64,000 nt of DNA. It comes from JAKAWQ01 sp963840545. Its GTDB lineage: Bacteria; Pseudomonadota; Alphaproteobacteria; Acetobacterales; Acetobacteraceae. The position numbers were made by a program, and so were the translations under genes. Shown here in pieces: positions 38,662 through 47,936 of the stretch; position 1 is the stretch's first letter; every line of letters starts with the position of its first letter. Where the stretch lies: contig CAWIZE010000007.1 in assembly GCA_963840545.1 (NCBI GenBank), positions 111,161 through 175,160 on the forward strand, in the 5' to 3' direction. Below the pieces are notes generated by a model. That model saw nothing but the letters and a program-made list of their open reading frames with translations, searched no databases and was not told the DNA's origin.

Positions 38662-40425
38662 ATGAAGCTCCATAAAATCGTGGACGCCCCGGTCGTCGCC
38701 GGTGCCGTGCGGGCATCTCGCCCCATGAAGTTTCGATTCCGTGACCTCTCGCTGCGTTTCAAGATGTCGGTCGCACCCGGCCTGCTGCTGCTCGTGCTGC
38801 TGGGGCTGACCGCCTCCGCGGTCATGCTGCTGCAGAGCGACCTCGCCGACTTCAACCGGCTCGACACCCAGGCCTTTGGCCGCGTGGCGGTGGTCACGGC
38901 GCTCGACCGGCAGGTGAGTGCCATTCACGCGCGGCTCTACGAGCTTACCTCGGTCGGGGCCTCGAACGCGAACCAGGACAAGGTGACCGAGCTCGGCCGC
39001 GCGCTGGGGACCGACCTCGCGGGTCTGCCCGCCGCCGTTTCGGCAATGGGTGCCGCCCTCGGCGCCGATCCGCGGACCCAGGATCTGGTGAGCGCGATCG
39101 CCGCCAGCCTGCGCGACTATGCCGGCTCCGCGCACCGTGTGATCGAGATGGCGGGTCTGAGCAGTTTCGCGGCCCTGACCTATATGAACGGCGCGCAGCA
39201 TGCGTACGACAAGTTCGAGAGCGATCAGGCCGCTCTCGGCCAGGTCGTCGTCGGCGAGAAGGATGCGCTGATCGATGCCGTCCGCGCCAAGACGCGCGCG
39301 GCGCGGCTGATCTATATCCTCGCCGCCGCCTGCGCGGCGGTCCTGGCCGCTTCCGTGACGTTCCTGCTTGGCAACCGGATCTCGCGGCCGGTGGTGGTGC
39401 TGGCCGCTTCTTTGCGCCGCCTCGCCGCCGGCGAGCTCTCGATCGAGACGCCCTATGCCGGGCGGCGCGACGAGATCGGTGCGATCGCCGACGCGCTCGA
39501 CGTCTTCAAGGCGACGGCGAGCGAGGCGGCGCGGCTCTCGGCCGACCGCGAGCGCGATCACGAAACGGAGGCACGGCGCGTCCGCACGCTGACCGATCTT
39601 TCGCAAGGGTTCGAGCGCGACGTAAGCGGAACGCTCGATACCGTCGCCGTCGCCGCCGACGAATTGCAGGGCACGGCCGACGCCATGGTCGCCACCGCGG
39701 CGCTGACCGATCAGCAGTCCGGCGCCGCGGCGGCTGCTTCGCACCAGGCCGCGACGCATGTCGCCAGCGTCGCGACCGCCGCGGAGCAGTTCTCCTCCAC
39801 CGCCGGCGAGATCGGGCGTCAGGTGGCGCTTTCCACCCGTGTGACCGAGCAGGCCGTGGCCGATGCCGACCGCGCGAACCGGGCGGTCCAGGGGCTGGCG
39901 GCGGCCGCGCAGAAAGTGGGGCAGGTGATCGAGCTGATCAGCGCGATCGCCGCGCAGACCGGTCTGCTGGCATTGAACGCCGCGATCGAGGCCGCCCGCG
40001 CGGGCGAGGCCGGCAAGGGCTTTGCCGTCGTCGCCTCGGAAGTGAAGGTGCTTGCCAGCCAGACCGCGAAGGCGACCGAGGAGATCACCGGCCAGATCGC
40101 CGGGATGCAGCAGGCGACGGAGGAGGCGGTCGGCGCGATCCGCCAGATCGCGACCACCATCGAGGAGACCAACCGGATCGCCACGACCATCGCCTCGGCG
40201 GTGGAGGAGCAGAACGCGGCCACGGCCGAGATCGCCCGCAACATCCAGGACGCCGCCACCGGCACCGGCGAAGTGTCCGCCAATATCGGCGGCGTGACGA
40301 ATGCGGCGAGCGATACGGGGCTCGCGGCCAACCGGGTGCTGGAGGCGGCGAAGCGGCTGGCCGAGCAATCCATCCGGCTCCGTCAGCGCATCGGCAGCTT
40401 CCTCACCGAAGTCAGGGCGGCTTGA
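38662..40425 (+). CDS. Methyl-accepting chemotaxis protein
   Basis: 587 residues. The first membrane helix is at about residues 38-58 and a periplasmic four-helix-type ligand domain spans about 59-213. A second membrane helix at about 214-237 is followed by a HAMP domain and the cytoplasmic signalling domain, with the hairpin-tip region ISAIAAQTGLLALNAAIEAARAGE shortened here to its hallmark LLALNAAIEAARAGE. It senses an unknown solute and controls CheA. No other che genes are in the window. The Met at residue 22 is a possible alternative start. Confidence 0.92.
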   Translation: MKLHKIVDAPVVAGAVRASRPMKFRFRDLSLRFKMSVAPGLLLLVLLGLTASAVMLLQSDLADFNRLDTQAFGRVAVVTALDRQVSAIHARLYELTSVGASNANQDKVTELGRALGTDLAGLPAAVSAMGAALGADPRTQDLVSAIAASLRDYAGSAHRVIEMAGLSSFAALTYMNGAQHAYDKFESDQAALGQVVVGEKDALIDAVRAKTRAARLIYILAAACAAVLAASVTFLLGNRISRPVVVLAASLRRLAAGELSIETPYAGRRDEIGAIADALDVFKATASEAARLSADRERDHETEARRVRTLTDLSQGFERDVSGTLDTVAVAADELQGTADAMVATAALTDQQSGAAAAASHQAATHVASVATAAEQFSSTAGEIGRQVALSTRVTEQAVADADRANRAVQGLAAAAQKVGQVIELISAIAAQTGLLALNAAIEAARAGEAGKGFAVVASEVKVLASQTAKATEEITGQIAGMQQATEEAVGAIRQIATTIEETNRIATTIASAVEEQNAATAEIARNIQDAATGTGEVSANIGGVTNAASDTGLAANRVLEAAKRLAEQSIRLRQRIGSFLTEVRAA

Positions 40426-40436
40426 GACCAGAGCGC

Positions 40437-41960
40437 TCACTCCACCCAGTCGAACGAGCGCTGCACCGCCTTCTTCCAGGATCGGTAGCGGCGCGACCTA
40501 TCCTCCTCCGCCATCGCCGGCTGCCAGGTCCGCTCCGCGCCCCAGTTTGCCTGCAGATCCTCGATATTTTCCCAGTACCCGACGGCCAACCCGGCGGCGT
40601 AGGCGGCACCGAGCGCCGTCGTCTCGGTCATCCTCGGCCGCACCACCGGCGCGTTCAGGATGTCCGCCTGGAACTGCATGAGGAGCTCGTTGCCGACCAT
40701 GCCGCCGTCGGTGCGTAAGCTGGCGAGCCGGATGCCGGAATCCGCTGCCATCGCCTCGACCACGTCGCGGACCTGATAGGCGGTCGCCTCCAGCGCCGCG
40801 CGAGCGAGGTGCGCGCGCGTGGCGAAGCGCGTCAGCCCGGCGATCACGCCGCGCGCGCTATCCTTCCAGTATGGCGCATAAAGCCCGGAGAAGGCCGGCA
40901 CGATATAAACATCGCCGTTGTCCGGCACGCTCCGCGCGAGCGGCTCGATCTCGGCTGCGCTGTCGATGAGCTTCAGATTGTCGCGCAGCCATTGCACCAG
41001 CGCGCCGGTGATCGCGATCGCGCCTTCGAGCGCGTAATGCGGCGGCCCGTCGCCGAACTGGTAGGCAAGCGTGGTGAGCAGCCCCGCCCGCGACACGACC
41101 GGCCGCGTGCCGGTGTTCATCAGCAGGAACGAGCCGGTGCCGTAGGTGTTCTTCGCCTCGCCCGGCGCGAAGCAGGCCTGGCCGGCAAGCGCCGCCTGCT
41201 GATCGCCGAGGATTCCGGCAAGCTTCGTCCCGGCGAGCGGCGCGGTGCGGATCTCGCCATAGACCGAAGACGAGGGCACGATTTGCGGCAGGCACGCTCT
41301 GGGAATTCCGAACGTCGCCAGCATCTCCTCGTCCCAGGTGCAGCGCGCCAGGTCCATCAATTGCGTGCGGCTCGCATTGGTGACGTCGGTGATGTGCGCG
41401 CCGCCCTCGGGTCCGCCGGTGAGGTTCCAGGCGAGCCAGGAATCGATCGTGCCGAAGAGCGCCTCTCCCGCCTCGGCCAGCTCCCGCGCGCCGGGCACGT
41501 TCTCGAAGATCCAGAGCAGCTTGAGCCCCGAGAAATAGGTCGCGAGCGGCAGGCCGGTGCGGGCCCGGAAGCGGTCCTGCCCGCCCTCGTGGCCGCCATG
41601 CTGGCGGTAGCGATGCACGAGCCGCTCGTTGCGCGTATCCATCCACACCAGCGCATTGCCGATCGGCCGGCCCGTCGCCCGTTCCCAAAGGATCGTCGTC
41701 TCGCGCTGGTTGGTGATGCCGACCGCGGCGAGGTCGAAGGCGGCGAGGTTCGCCCGCGCCAGCGCGGCGCCGATCACCTCGTTGGTGTTGCGCAGGATCT
41801 CGAGCGGATCGTGCTCGACCCAGCCCGGCTTCGGGTAGATCTGGCCGTGCTCCTTGTGCGCCGCGGAAATGATGGCGCCGTGGCGGTCGAAGATGATGAA
41901 GCGGGAGCTGGTCGTTCCCTGATCGATCGCGCCGACATAACGTGCCGTTGGGCGTACCAT
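40437..41960 (-). CDS. glpK: Glycerol kinase
   Basis: 507 residues, family length. The FGGY-kinase ATP/sugar motifs are present: GAIDQGTTSSRFIIFD, GITNQRETTILWER, WMDTRN, and C-terminal LRTDGGMVGNELLMQFQADI with AALGAAYAAGLAVGYW. It phosphorylates glycerol to sn-glycerol 3-phosphate. The partner glpD lies on the same strand but 10 kb upstream, across an accessory island. The ATG at 41960 follows AATGCG-type sequence with GGGGAGAATGCG as the ribosome site. Confidence 0.95.
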   Translation of the reverse strand: MVRPTARYVGAIDQGTTSSRFIIFDRHGAIISAAHKEHGQIYPKPGWVEHDPLEILRNTNEVIGAALARANLAAFDLAAVGITNQRETTILWERATGRPIGNALVWMDTRNERLVHRYRQHGGHEGGQDRFRARTGLPLATYFSGLKLLWIFENVPGARELAEAGEALFGTIDSWLAWNLTGGPEGGAHITDVTNASRTQLMDLARCTWDEEMLATFGIPRACLPQIVPSSSVYGEIRTAPLAGTKLAGILGDQQAALAGQACFAPGEAKNTYGTGSFLLMNTGTRPVVSRAGLLTTLAYQFGDGPPHYALEGAIAITGALVQWLRDNLKLIDSAAEIEPLARSVPDNGDVYIVPAFSGLYAPYWKDSARGVIAGLTRFATRAHLARAALEATAYQVRDVVEAMAADSGIRLASLRTDGGMVGNELLMQFQADILNAPVVRPRMTETTALGAAYAAGLAVGYWENIEDLQANWGAERTWQPAMAEEDRSRRYRSWKKAVQRSFDWVE

Positions 41961-42003
41961 CGCATTCTCCCCAAGCCAGCGGCTTTGCCCCCGCGAACCC
42001 CCA

Positions 42004-42037
42004 GCAAAGGCGGAGCCTTTGCAATCCATTGCCTTAA
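42004..42037. repeat. Dispersed hairpin repeat, copy 2
   Basis: GCAAAGGC/GCCTTTGC hairpin followed by AATCCATTGCCTTAA, matching 9622-9655 with two changes. It lies 44 bases upstream of the glpK start and is followed by a GGGGTCCAGGCCCCAGGCCC block. Confidence 0.75.
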
Positions 42038-42096
42038 GAAGGGGTGGGGTCCAGGCCCCAGGCCCCGGCCAAACGCGGACAGCACCGCGACGGAGA

Positions 42097-43402
42097 CTAT
42101 CGCGGGACACCCGCACGTTGCAGGCCGTCGATGTAGAAGGCCCTGTCCTCGGGTCGCAGGGGCGGGCGAGCCACGATCTTCCCGATCGACACGTTGGGAT
42201 CGATCTCCCGAAGCATCGCCAGGCAACGCCAGGCCTCGTCTTTCCGTGCCATGTGGCCAAGAATTGCGAGGCGGACATTGAGGGCGGAGACATGCCCGGG
42301 CGTTCGCTCCAGCACGATTTCGGACAGCATGTCCGCTTCGTCCAGGTGGCGGCTGAAGAACTGAGCCGTCATCAAGGCGTGCTCGGCGAGGAAAATATGC
42401 GGATCCCGCGGCGACAGCGACTGAGACGTCATCGCGTGATGAATGGCGGTTCCGTGTTCTCCGTTGTAGATCTTGGACCAGCTGCTGAACGTCCATGCGA
42501 TCGGCAGATTGGGATTGAGCTCGATCGCCCGCGCATGCAGGGCGAGGGCGCTTCGCACATCATGGAAGAGATAGGCCTTGACGTGGCCGGCGACGGCAAG
42601 CGCACGCGCATCAAAGGAATCGAGGAGCACGGCGCGCTCGGCGCAGGTTCCCGCCAACGACGTCACGTTCTCGCGGATTTTCCACCCAGCCCAGCCCGAC
42701 CGCCATGATGTTCCAATAGGCCATCCAGGCATGGGCGGCGGCATATTCGGGGTCGAGCTCGATCGCCCGGGTGAGAAGCTCGCGCGCCCGCATGAAGTCC
42801 GGCCGATCCAGCCGGAAGATGCCCTGGATCGCAGCCAGCACGCAGTGGTGAGCGGCGGCGATGTCCGTCCTCACCGGTGCTGCGACGGCCGACGCGCGCT
42901 GGAACAGCTCGGGATCAACCTGACGGACCGTCTCGGAAGCGATCCGATGCTGCAAAGAAAACAGGTCTCTCAGCTGTCCGTCGAAGCGCCCGGTCCAGAT
43001 CACTTCGAAATCGAACACGACGTCCAACAGGCTGACATCCACATGGACCTGGTGCTCGATGACCTCTATCGTTCCGGAAACAATATAATCGAGCTGATAG
43101 GTCCTGCATCGTCCCAGGGCATCGGCGGCGAGCCCGGAACCGTCCCAGAACGTGGCACTGGCGGTCAGACGCGGGGCGCGGAATCGGCTCAGGGCGGCGG
43201 ATATCTCCTCTGCCATCCCCAGCGCAATCCGCGATCCCACCGGCGCACCCACGCTGCGGAATGGCAGGACCGCCATCCGCCAGCCGAGCTGATGCTTCGG
43301 CAGATCGGTCATCACTGACACGCGATATGGCTCCAGGAGCATTTCCTCCGGGCGTTCGAACATATCATTATCGACGCCGGAGGATGGGGTGACAATTGGC
43401 AT
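42097..43402 (-). pseudogene. Frameshifted TPR-domain regulator-like gene
   Basis: Two adjacent frames encode parts of one protein. The first (43402 to about 42665) has a TolB/adenylate-cyclase-associated type domain (MAVLPFRSVGAP, IALGMAEEISAALSRFR, YIVSGTIEVIEHQVHVDVSL) and the start of TPR helices (ARELLTRAIELDPEYAAAHA). The second (about 42690 to 42097) continues with TPR repeats (AERAVLLDSFDARALAVAGH, LHARAIELNPNLPIAW). The switch is near 42660-42690. The layout resembles the C-terminal parts of SARP/HilA-like regulators of alphaproteobacteria, but the DNA-binding N-terminus is missing. It is probably inactive. Confidence 0.65.
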
Positions 43403-43785
43403 TTCACACCGATTGGGGGGCGGCGGCAGGGCGGCACGCGCTGAGGGCAGGGAATGTGCGAGGGATAACGGGCGTTCTCCCCATCGTCGCGGGTTTCTTT
43501 CTGCCGGTTCATCACAATTTTGAGATGAGGCGTGTTCAAGATGAAAAATTCCCTGCGCGACGTCGCGCCGGCAAGTCTAACCGCACGAGGCCGGAACCCG
43601 CGGATCCCGCCGCCCATCTTTCCTCCTTGCACGCATGTCTCACCCCGGACGGTTGGTCCGGCACCCGCCTGGCGCGAGACATTCGGGATAGCGGCTGCCA
43701 TCCGGATCGGTCAGGATGGAGAGCTTCTTTTCACCCCGGCGGCGAAATGCCACACCGGTTCGGGAGAACCGTCCATGGTTACGGA
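43403..43785. other. Intergenic stretch without a supported gene
   Basis: These 383 bases separate the divergent frameshifted TPR gene and the MFS transporter. Frames run through it but have no similarity, and the composition is less coding-like. A promoter for each flank must lie here; no clear consensus box was found. Confidence 0.45.
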
Positions 43786-45018
43786 ATGCAACCGGGACCG
43801 AAATTTCAGGACAGAGAATCCGGACCGGCTCGGAAGCCGTTGCGGATAGCGGCAGAAGCCCGTGCCTTCACGGCTCTCCTCGGCCTGTTCGCAGCGCTAC
43901 CAGCCCTTTCGATCGACATCAGCGCGCCGACGCTGGCTTTGTTGCCGCAGGCGCTGGGGACGTCGAGGATCGTCGCGGGTCTCACTTTGTCGTTGTTCAT
44001 GGTCGGCTTTGCGGCGGGGCAGTGGAGCGGGGGCCGCCTGTCGGACCGCGCCGGCCGGCGGCCGGTGCTGCTGGCCGGACTGAGCGGCTACACCATCGCC
44101 AGCATCGCCTGCACAGTGTCGATGTCCGGCGCGGCGCTGGTGATCTCCCGTTTCGTCCAGGGCTTCGGCGCCGGGGCGTGCTCCGTCCAGTCGTTTGCCA
44201 TTGTGCAGGACCTGTTTGAAGGGGACGCAGCGCGGGCCAAACGATCCTACGTCACGGTCGTCTTCGGGGCCGTTCCCATTCTCGCCCCCGCACTTGGTTC
44301 GTTGCTGACCGGTCTGGCCGGATGGCGCGCGGTCCATGGCATTTTGGCCCTTGCCGGCGGATCCTTGCTTGCCGTCACCTGGGCGGGCGTTGGAGAGAGC
44401 CGGCGTATCGACCGGGCCGTCAATGCACCGGCCCTGGCGCGTACCGCCGTGCGGCTGCTCGGCGATTCCCGGTTTGTCGGTCTCACCTTGGCGAACGCCC
44501 TCAGTTACGGGGGCATCTTCGCCTACATCGCGGGATCGCCGGTTGTCATCATCGCCCAGATGAGGCTGTCCTCCATGGTCTTCGCGGGCATATTCGCCGC
44601 CACGGCCGCCGCTCTGACCGCGGGTGCCTGGACCAGCGGCCGGCTCAGCCGACGCGGCTTTGGAGCGGCCGCCCTGCTCGATGCCAATCTCGGCGTCGCT
44701 GCGGCCGCCTCCATCGCATTGGCGGGGGTCAGCCTCGCCGGCGTCACGTCGGGCTTGGTTCTGCTGCCTTTGCTGCTGGTCGTGCTTTTTGCCAGGGGAG
44801 CGATCGCTCCGAACCTGCAGCATCTCGCCATCGAACGGTGGCGAGATCAGGCCGGGACGGCGTCGGCCGCGCTCGGCGTCTCGCAACTTGTGTCGGGCGC
44901 GTTGGCGAGCGCGGCGGTGGCCGTTCTTCTGCCGGACCTGGGCGCAAGTGCCGTTGCCGTTCCGATGGCGCTGCTGGCCGGTGCCGCATTGATCATCTGG
45001 CGCTGGGCCAGGCAGTGA
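43786..45018 (+). CDS. MFS transporter, Bcr/CflA drug-efflux type
   Basis: 410 residues with twelve predicted helices. The Bcr/CflA features are the N-terminal ALSIDISAPTLALLPQALG, the MFS motif A GGRLSDRAGRRPVLLAG and motif C-like GAVPILAPALGSLLTGLAGWR. It probably exports a small drug-like or peptide compound. It lies in the glp island and converges with the DUF6065 gene (11-base gap). The ATG at 43786 or an in-frame ATG at 43747 could be the start. Confidence 0.85.
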   Translation: MQPGPKFQDRESGPARKPLRIAAEARAFTALLGLFAALPALSIDISAPTLALLPQALGTSRIVAGLTLSLFMVGFAAGQWSGGRLSDRAGRRPVLLAGLSGYTIASIACTVSMSGAALVISRFVQGFGAGACSVQSFAIVQDLFEGDAARAKRSYVTVVFGAVPILAPALGSLLTGLAGWRAVHGILALAGGSLLAVTWAGVGESRRIDRAVNAPALARTAVRLLGDSRFVGLTLANALSYGGIFAYIAGSPVVIIAQMRLSSMVFAGIFAATAAALTAGAWTSGRLSRRGFGAAALLDANLGVAAAASIALAGVSLAGVTSGLVLLPLLLVVLFARGAIAPNLQHLAIERWRDQAGTASAALGVSQLVSGALASAAVAVLLPDLGASAVAVPMALLAGAALIIWRWARQ

Positions 45019-45028
45019 CGATGTCATG

Positions 45029-45853
45029 TCATGTCGCCCCGGCGGGCCCTTGCTGGCCTGGCCTCAGTCGAGCTTCCGGTCCATCGATGTACAGGTCGAT
45101 CGGGCACATCCGGCGCTTGCGCACCATGACCGCGTAGCTGCCCTGGCGGACGATCGGGTCCGGATGAGGAAGGAGCACTTGGCCAAGACGTTCCCAATCG
45201 CTGCTCGTCAGGGTGGAGGCGTCCGAGCATGCGAATGAGCCGAGGATTGTATCGTGGTAAGCCAGTTGCGGAACCGGCTGGACCTGGAGAAACGGCGCGT
45301 GGGCCCGGATATGGACCGGCATATTGGTTCGGGTAAGCCTAAAATTCGTGAAAAGCGGGCCGAACCAGATGTCCGTTTCGACGATTCCTTCCCAGGCGAC
45401 GATCCCCGGGAGCGGCGGCAGATTGACCGGCGCGCGCACCGCGAGGCTCCAGCCCGGACGGGTTTTCGCCAAAAGGCCGGTCCACATCTGAACCCCGCCC
45501 AGCTCGGGCAGGGCCGTGAGGAACGGGGGCGAGTAACCGCGGAGTGCTTTCGGGGCCGTCGCGTCGAAGACCGTTGCGTAGCCCGGGTACTGAACCGCGC
45601 CGCTATCGGTGCCGGAAAGCGCCGACCAGCTCTCGTCCTCGCCATAGGACCAGAATACCTGCTCGCCATCCCACAGCAATCGGATATCCATGGGCGCGAA
45701 TACCCAATAGCCATATCCTGTGGCAGACGTCAGAGCGTCGCAATAGCGCATAGCCCGACTGGGCAAATAGCCGGCCGCCGATCTTTCGGCTCTCTTCGGC
45801 GGCCGTGCGTCCTCGATCAGGCGGAAGAATTCGACCGTGAAATCCTGGTCCAT
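45029..45853 (-). CDS. DUF6065 family protein
   Basis: 274 residues matching the DUF6065 family by memory of its pattern: GYLPSRAMRYCDALTSATGYG, WVFAPMDIRLLWDG, GIVETDIWFGPLFTNFRLTR and FLQVQPVPQLAYHD. No function is established. The ATG at 45853 is preferred because AGGA lies five bases upstream; an ATG 30 bases earlier falls inside a hairpin. It follows a 57-residue peptide gene on the same strand with only the hairpin between, suggesting that this protein acts on, or with, that peptide. Confidence 0.75.
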   Translation of the reverse strand: MDQDFTVEFFRLIEDARPPKRAERSAAGYLPSRAMRYCDALTSATGYGYWVFAPMDIRLLWDGEQVFWSYGEDESWSALSGTDSGAVQYPGYATVFDATAPKALRGYSPPFLTALPELGGVQMWTGLLAKTRPGWSLAVRAPVNLPPLPGIVAWEGIVETDIWFGPLFTNFRLTRTNMPVHIRAHAPFLQVQPVPQLAYHDTILGSFACSDASTLTSSDWERLGQVLLPHPDPIVRQGSYAVMVRKRRMCPIDLYIDGPEARLRPGQQGPAGAT

Positions 45854-45880
45854 CGTCCTGTTGACACGAACCGGAGGCGG

Positions 45881-45902
45881 CATCCCGCGAGCCTGCGGGA
45901 TG
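45881..45902 (-). terminator. Hairpin between the small peptide gene and DUF6065
   Basis: Perfect 8-bp stem CATCCCGC/GCGGGATG with a six-base loop, in the 70-base gap between the peptide stop and the DUF6065 start. With no U-tract it may be an attenuating or mRNA-stabilising hairpin that makes the peptide more abundant than the downstream protein. Confidence 0.5.
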
Positions 45903-45923
45903 CCTCGCTACCGAGCGGGTCGT

Positions 45924-46097
45924 CTAGAAGCGCATCATCCCAGCGCCGAAATGCACGCGGCCCGCATCCTTCGTGCTGTCCCGAGCAGTGCCCGCGGTCG
46001 CAGGAACGGTGCGTGCATGGGTCGGCTGCGTCAGATTGGCGGACTCGGCGTCAGGCGCGCTGATGATCGTCGAGGGGGTCTCGTCGGACTTGAACAT
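45924..46097 (-). CDS. 57-residue peptide, candidate modified-peptide precursor
   Basis: Short open frame with a strong ribosome site (GGAGG seven bases before the ATG). The peptide starts MFKSDETPSTIISAPDAES and ends KDAGRVHFGAGMMRF. It has no signal peptide, cysteine or membrane segment. The N-terminal two thirds are polar and Ser/Thr-rich like a leader, and the C-terminus is basic and Gly/aromatic like a core. It is followed by a hairpin and then the DUF6065 gene on the same strand, with an MFS exporter next to that. This layout resembles ribosomal peptide clusters, but no known class was recognised. Confidence 0.5.
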   Translation of the reverse strand: MFKSDETPSTIISAPDAESANLTQPTHARTVPATAGTARDSTKDAGRVHFGAGMMRF

Positions 46098-46779
46098 GGC
46101 TGGGCCTCCATGGTGTGATCGCCGACGTCATCAGTATCAAAGGAACCCCCGTCATGTAAATAGATAAAATCACCACACAAAATCGAATTATCGCCATTTG
46201 CTTCTGAATTCAGAGCCATTCAGTTGGGGGTTGCGCTCGCGCTATATGGTATTGACCGGAATCTTTATTATGAGGAAGAAGGAACAATATTTGAACAGCG
46301 CCCTGTTCAATTTGGCCGTGCGATTCGTTTCTTGCGATCCGTCGGTACGCTTTAACCACTTGATGGTGCGGCTGAAAGAGGGTCGTCGAGGCGCCGCGCC
46401 GGGCCGCTCGCACCCTCGCGGGTGGTGGTTTTGGCCTCGCGCCGCCCGCTTGGTCATCTGCCGCCCACGGCTTCCCCTCGGTGTTCGGCGCATTGCGATC
46501 GTATCGACCGCGGCTACCCCCCTCCACCCGCTCCGTGCCGGCACTGAGGGCGTCGCGCGACGGCCCGGGAGAAGACTCATCATTGGCCCCGGCATCCGTT
46601 TGGCCGGAGATCGTCCGGCTTGGGCGAACCACCGAAAAGCGTCGCGAGCGAACGGGATCGCCTCAATGAGGTCCTTTGATCGCTCTCTTGGGCGGGTCGG
46701 ACATCGGTGGGGCAGGGAATTGGTCGAGCCATCGAGTCCGCGAGGGTTTGATGGCGATCGGAGAAAAGCTAGTGTATGG
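46098..46779. other. Low-GC intergenic stretch and possible IS scar
   Basis: The first 230 bases (46110-46340) are markedly AT-richer than the surroundings, consistent with foreign DNA and promoters for the peptide gene. Around 46310-46390 the minus strand reads a degenerate KAYRRIA-type sequence like the C-terminus of IS5-family transposases, broken by frameshifts. From 46400 to the IS630 element no gene can be supported. Confidence 0.4.
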
Positions 46780-47915
46780 ACTCTAACGCTTATCGCCCGT
46801 GAGCGAGCTTTGCGAGGATGGCAGTGGCGGAAGCGGTCCAGACGAAGGGCTTCGGGTCAGCATGATGGTGCTCCAGGTCTTGCCGGATGGCAGCCTGCCG
46901 TTCGGCGACGCTCTTGAACACGCCACAGCGGATGCGGTCCTCGGTGATGAGACCGAAGAAGCGCTCGACTTGGTTGATCGACGAGGCGGAGGTCGGGGTG
47001 AAGTGCAGGTGGAACCGTGGATGGCGCTTCAGCCACGCCCGCGCTTCGGCGTGCTTGCGTGTGGCGTCGTTGTCGGCGATCAGGTGCGCGTCGAGCTGTT
47101 TCGGTGTTTCGCCATCGATCCGGCGGAGCAACTTGAGCCACTCCTGGTGGCGGTCTTGCGACATGCACTGGCCGATCACCCTGCCGGTCGCCACATCGAG
47201 AGCGGCGAACAGCGTGGTGGCGCCATGGCGTTTGCAGTCGTGCGTCATGCTACCGCAGCGGCCTTTCTTGAGCCGCAAACCGGGCCGCGTGCGGTCGAGC
47301 GCCTGGATCTGGCTCTTCTCATCCATCGAGAACACCAGCGCCTTGTCTGGTGGATCAAGATGAAGGCCCACGATGTCCTGCGTCTTCTCGACGAACCGCT
47401 TGCCGTTCGACAGCTTGAAGGTCTTCGCCAGCTGCGGCTTGAGCTCGTGCGCCTTCCAGATGCGCTGAACGCTGGTGTCGCTGAGGCCGCCGGCGGCTCC
47501 TCGTGCAAGGTCCTGTGCGCGACCTGCTCGATCGTCTCGGCACTCAGCGGTGGCTTGCGTCGCCGCCGGGTCGCGTCGCAGCCTGGCGATGCCCTTGGCA
47601 AGATAGCGCTCCTGCCAGCGGTCGAGCGTGACTTTGCTCATGCCGATCGACCGCGCGATCGCCATCATCCCGACCCGGTCAGCGGATTGCAGCACGATCC
47701 GTGCCCGCCAGACCAGCTCCTGCGGCGTGTTCCGCCCGGAAATCCACCCTTCCAGCGTCGCCCGATCCGCGGGCGACAGCCAGATGCTTCCCCCTTTCTT
47801 CGTCATGCCTGTCTTCATCATGCCCGCAGACTCGCATGGCGCGACAGGTTTGGGAATCACTCGTTGGGATCGGAACACTGGAGATGGGTGGCACACGGAT
47901 TGCTCCAATAATCGC
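46780..47915 (-). mobile_element. IS630-family insertion sequence (degenerate)
   Basis: An element of about 1.1 kb whose ends show partly matching inverted sequences: ACTCTAACGCTTATCG at the left and, inverted, CTCTAAGCGATTATTG at the right. It carries one transposase gene on the minus strand that has lost part of its linker region. The right end stops about 20 bases before the start of the GGDEF-EAL gene. Exact ends and the TA target duplication were not resolved. Confidence 0.6.
46790..47821 (-). pseudogene. IS630 family transposase with internal frame excursion and deletion
   Basis: The frame stays open for about 343 residues. The DDE residues are present (FSMDEKSQIQALDR, LIADNDATRKH, SINQVERFFGLI), and the N-terminal HTH is visible in SIGMSKVTLDRWQERYL. 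Between about 47480 and 47580 the expected RRRRKPPLSAETIEQV sequence appears only in another frame, and the usual segment between HEEPPAA and GLSDTSVQRIW is missing. Two compensating indels therefore restore the frame but destroy the linker. It is probably inactive. Confidence 0.75.
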
Positions 47916-47936
47916 TTAGAGAGAATGTGAAATCCC

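Noticed and set aside
46031..46219. 62-codon minus-strand frame overlapping the 57-residue peptide gene
   Set aside because: It has a weaker start context and a Pro/Ser/Arg-rich out-of-frame look; the GGAGG site serves the other frame.
46198..46917. Plus-strand frame of about 240 codons upstream of and into the IS630 element
   Set aside because: It crosses the IS boundary, its composition is not coding-like, and it overlaps the transposase on the other strand.
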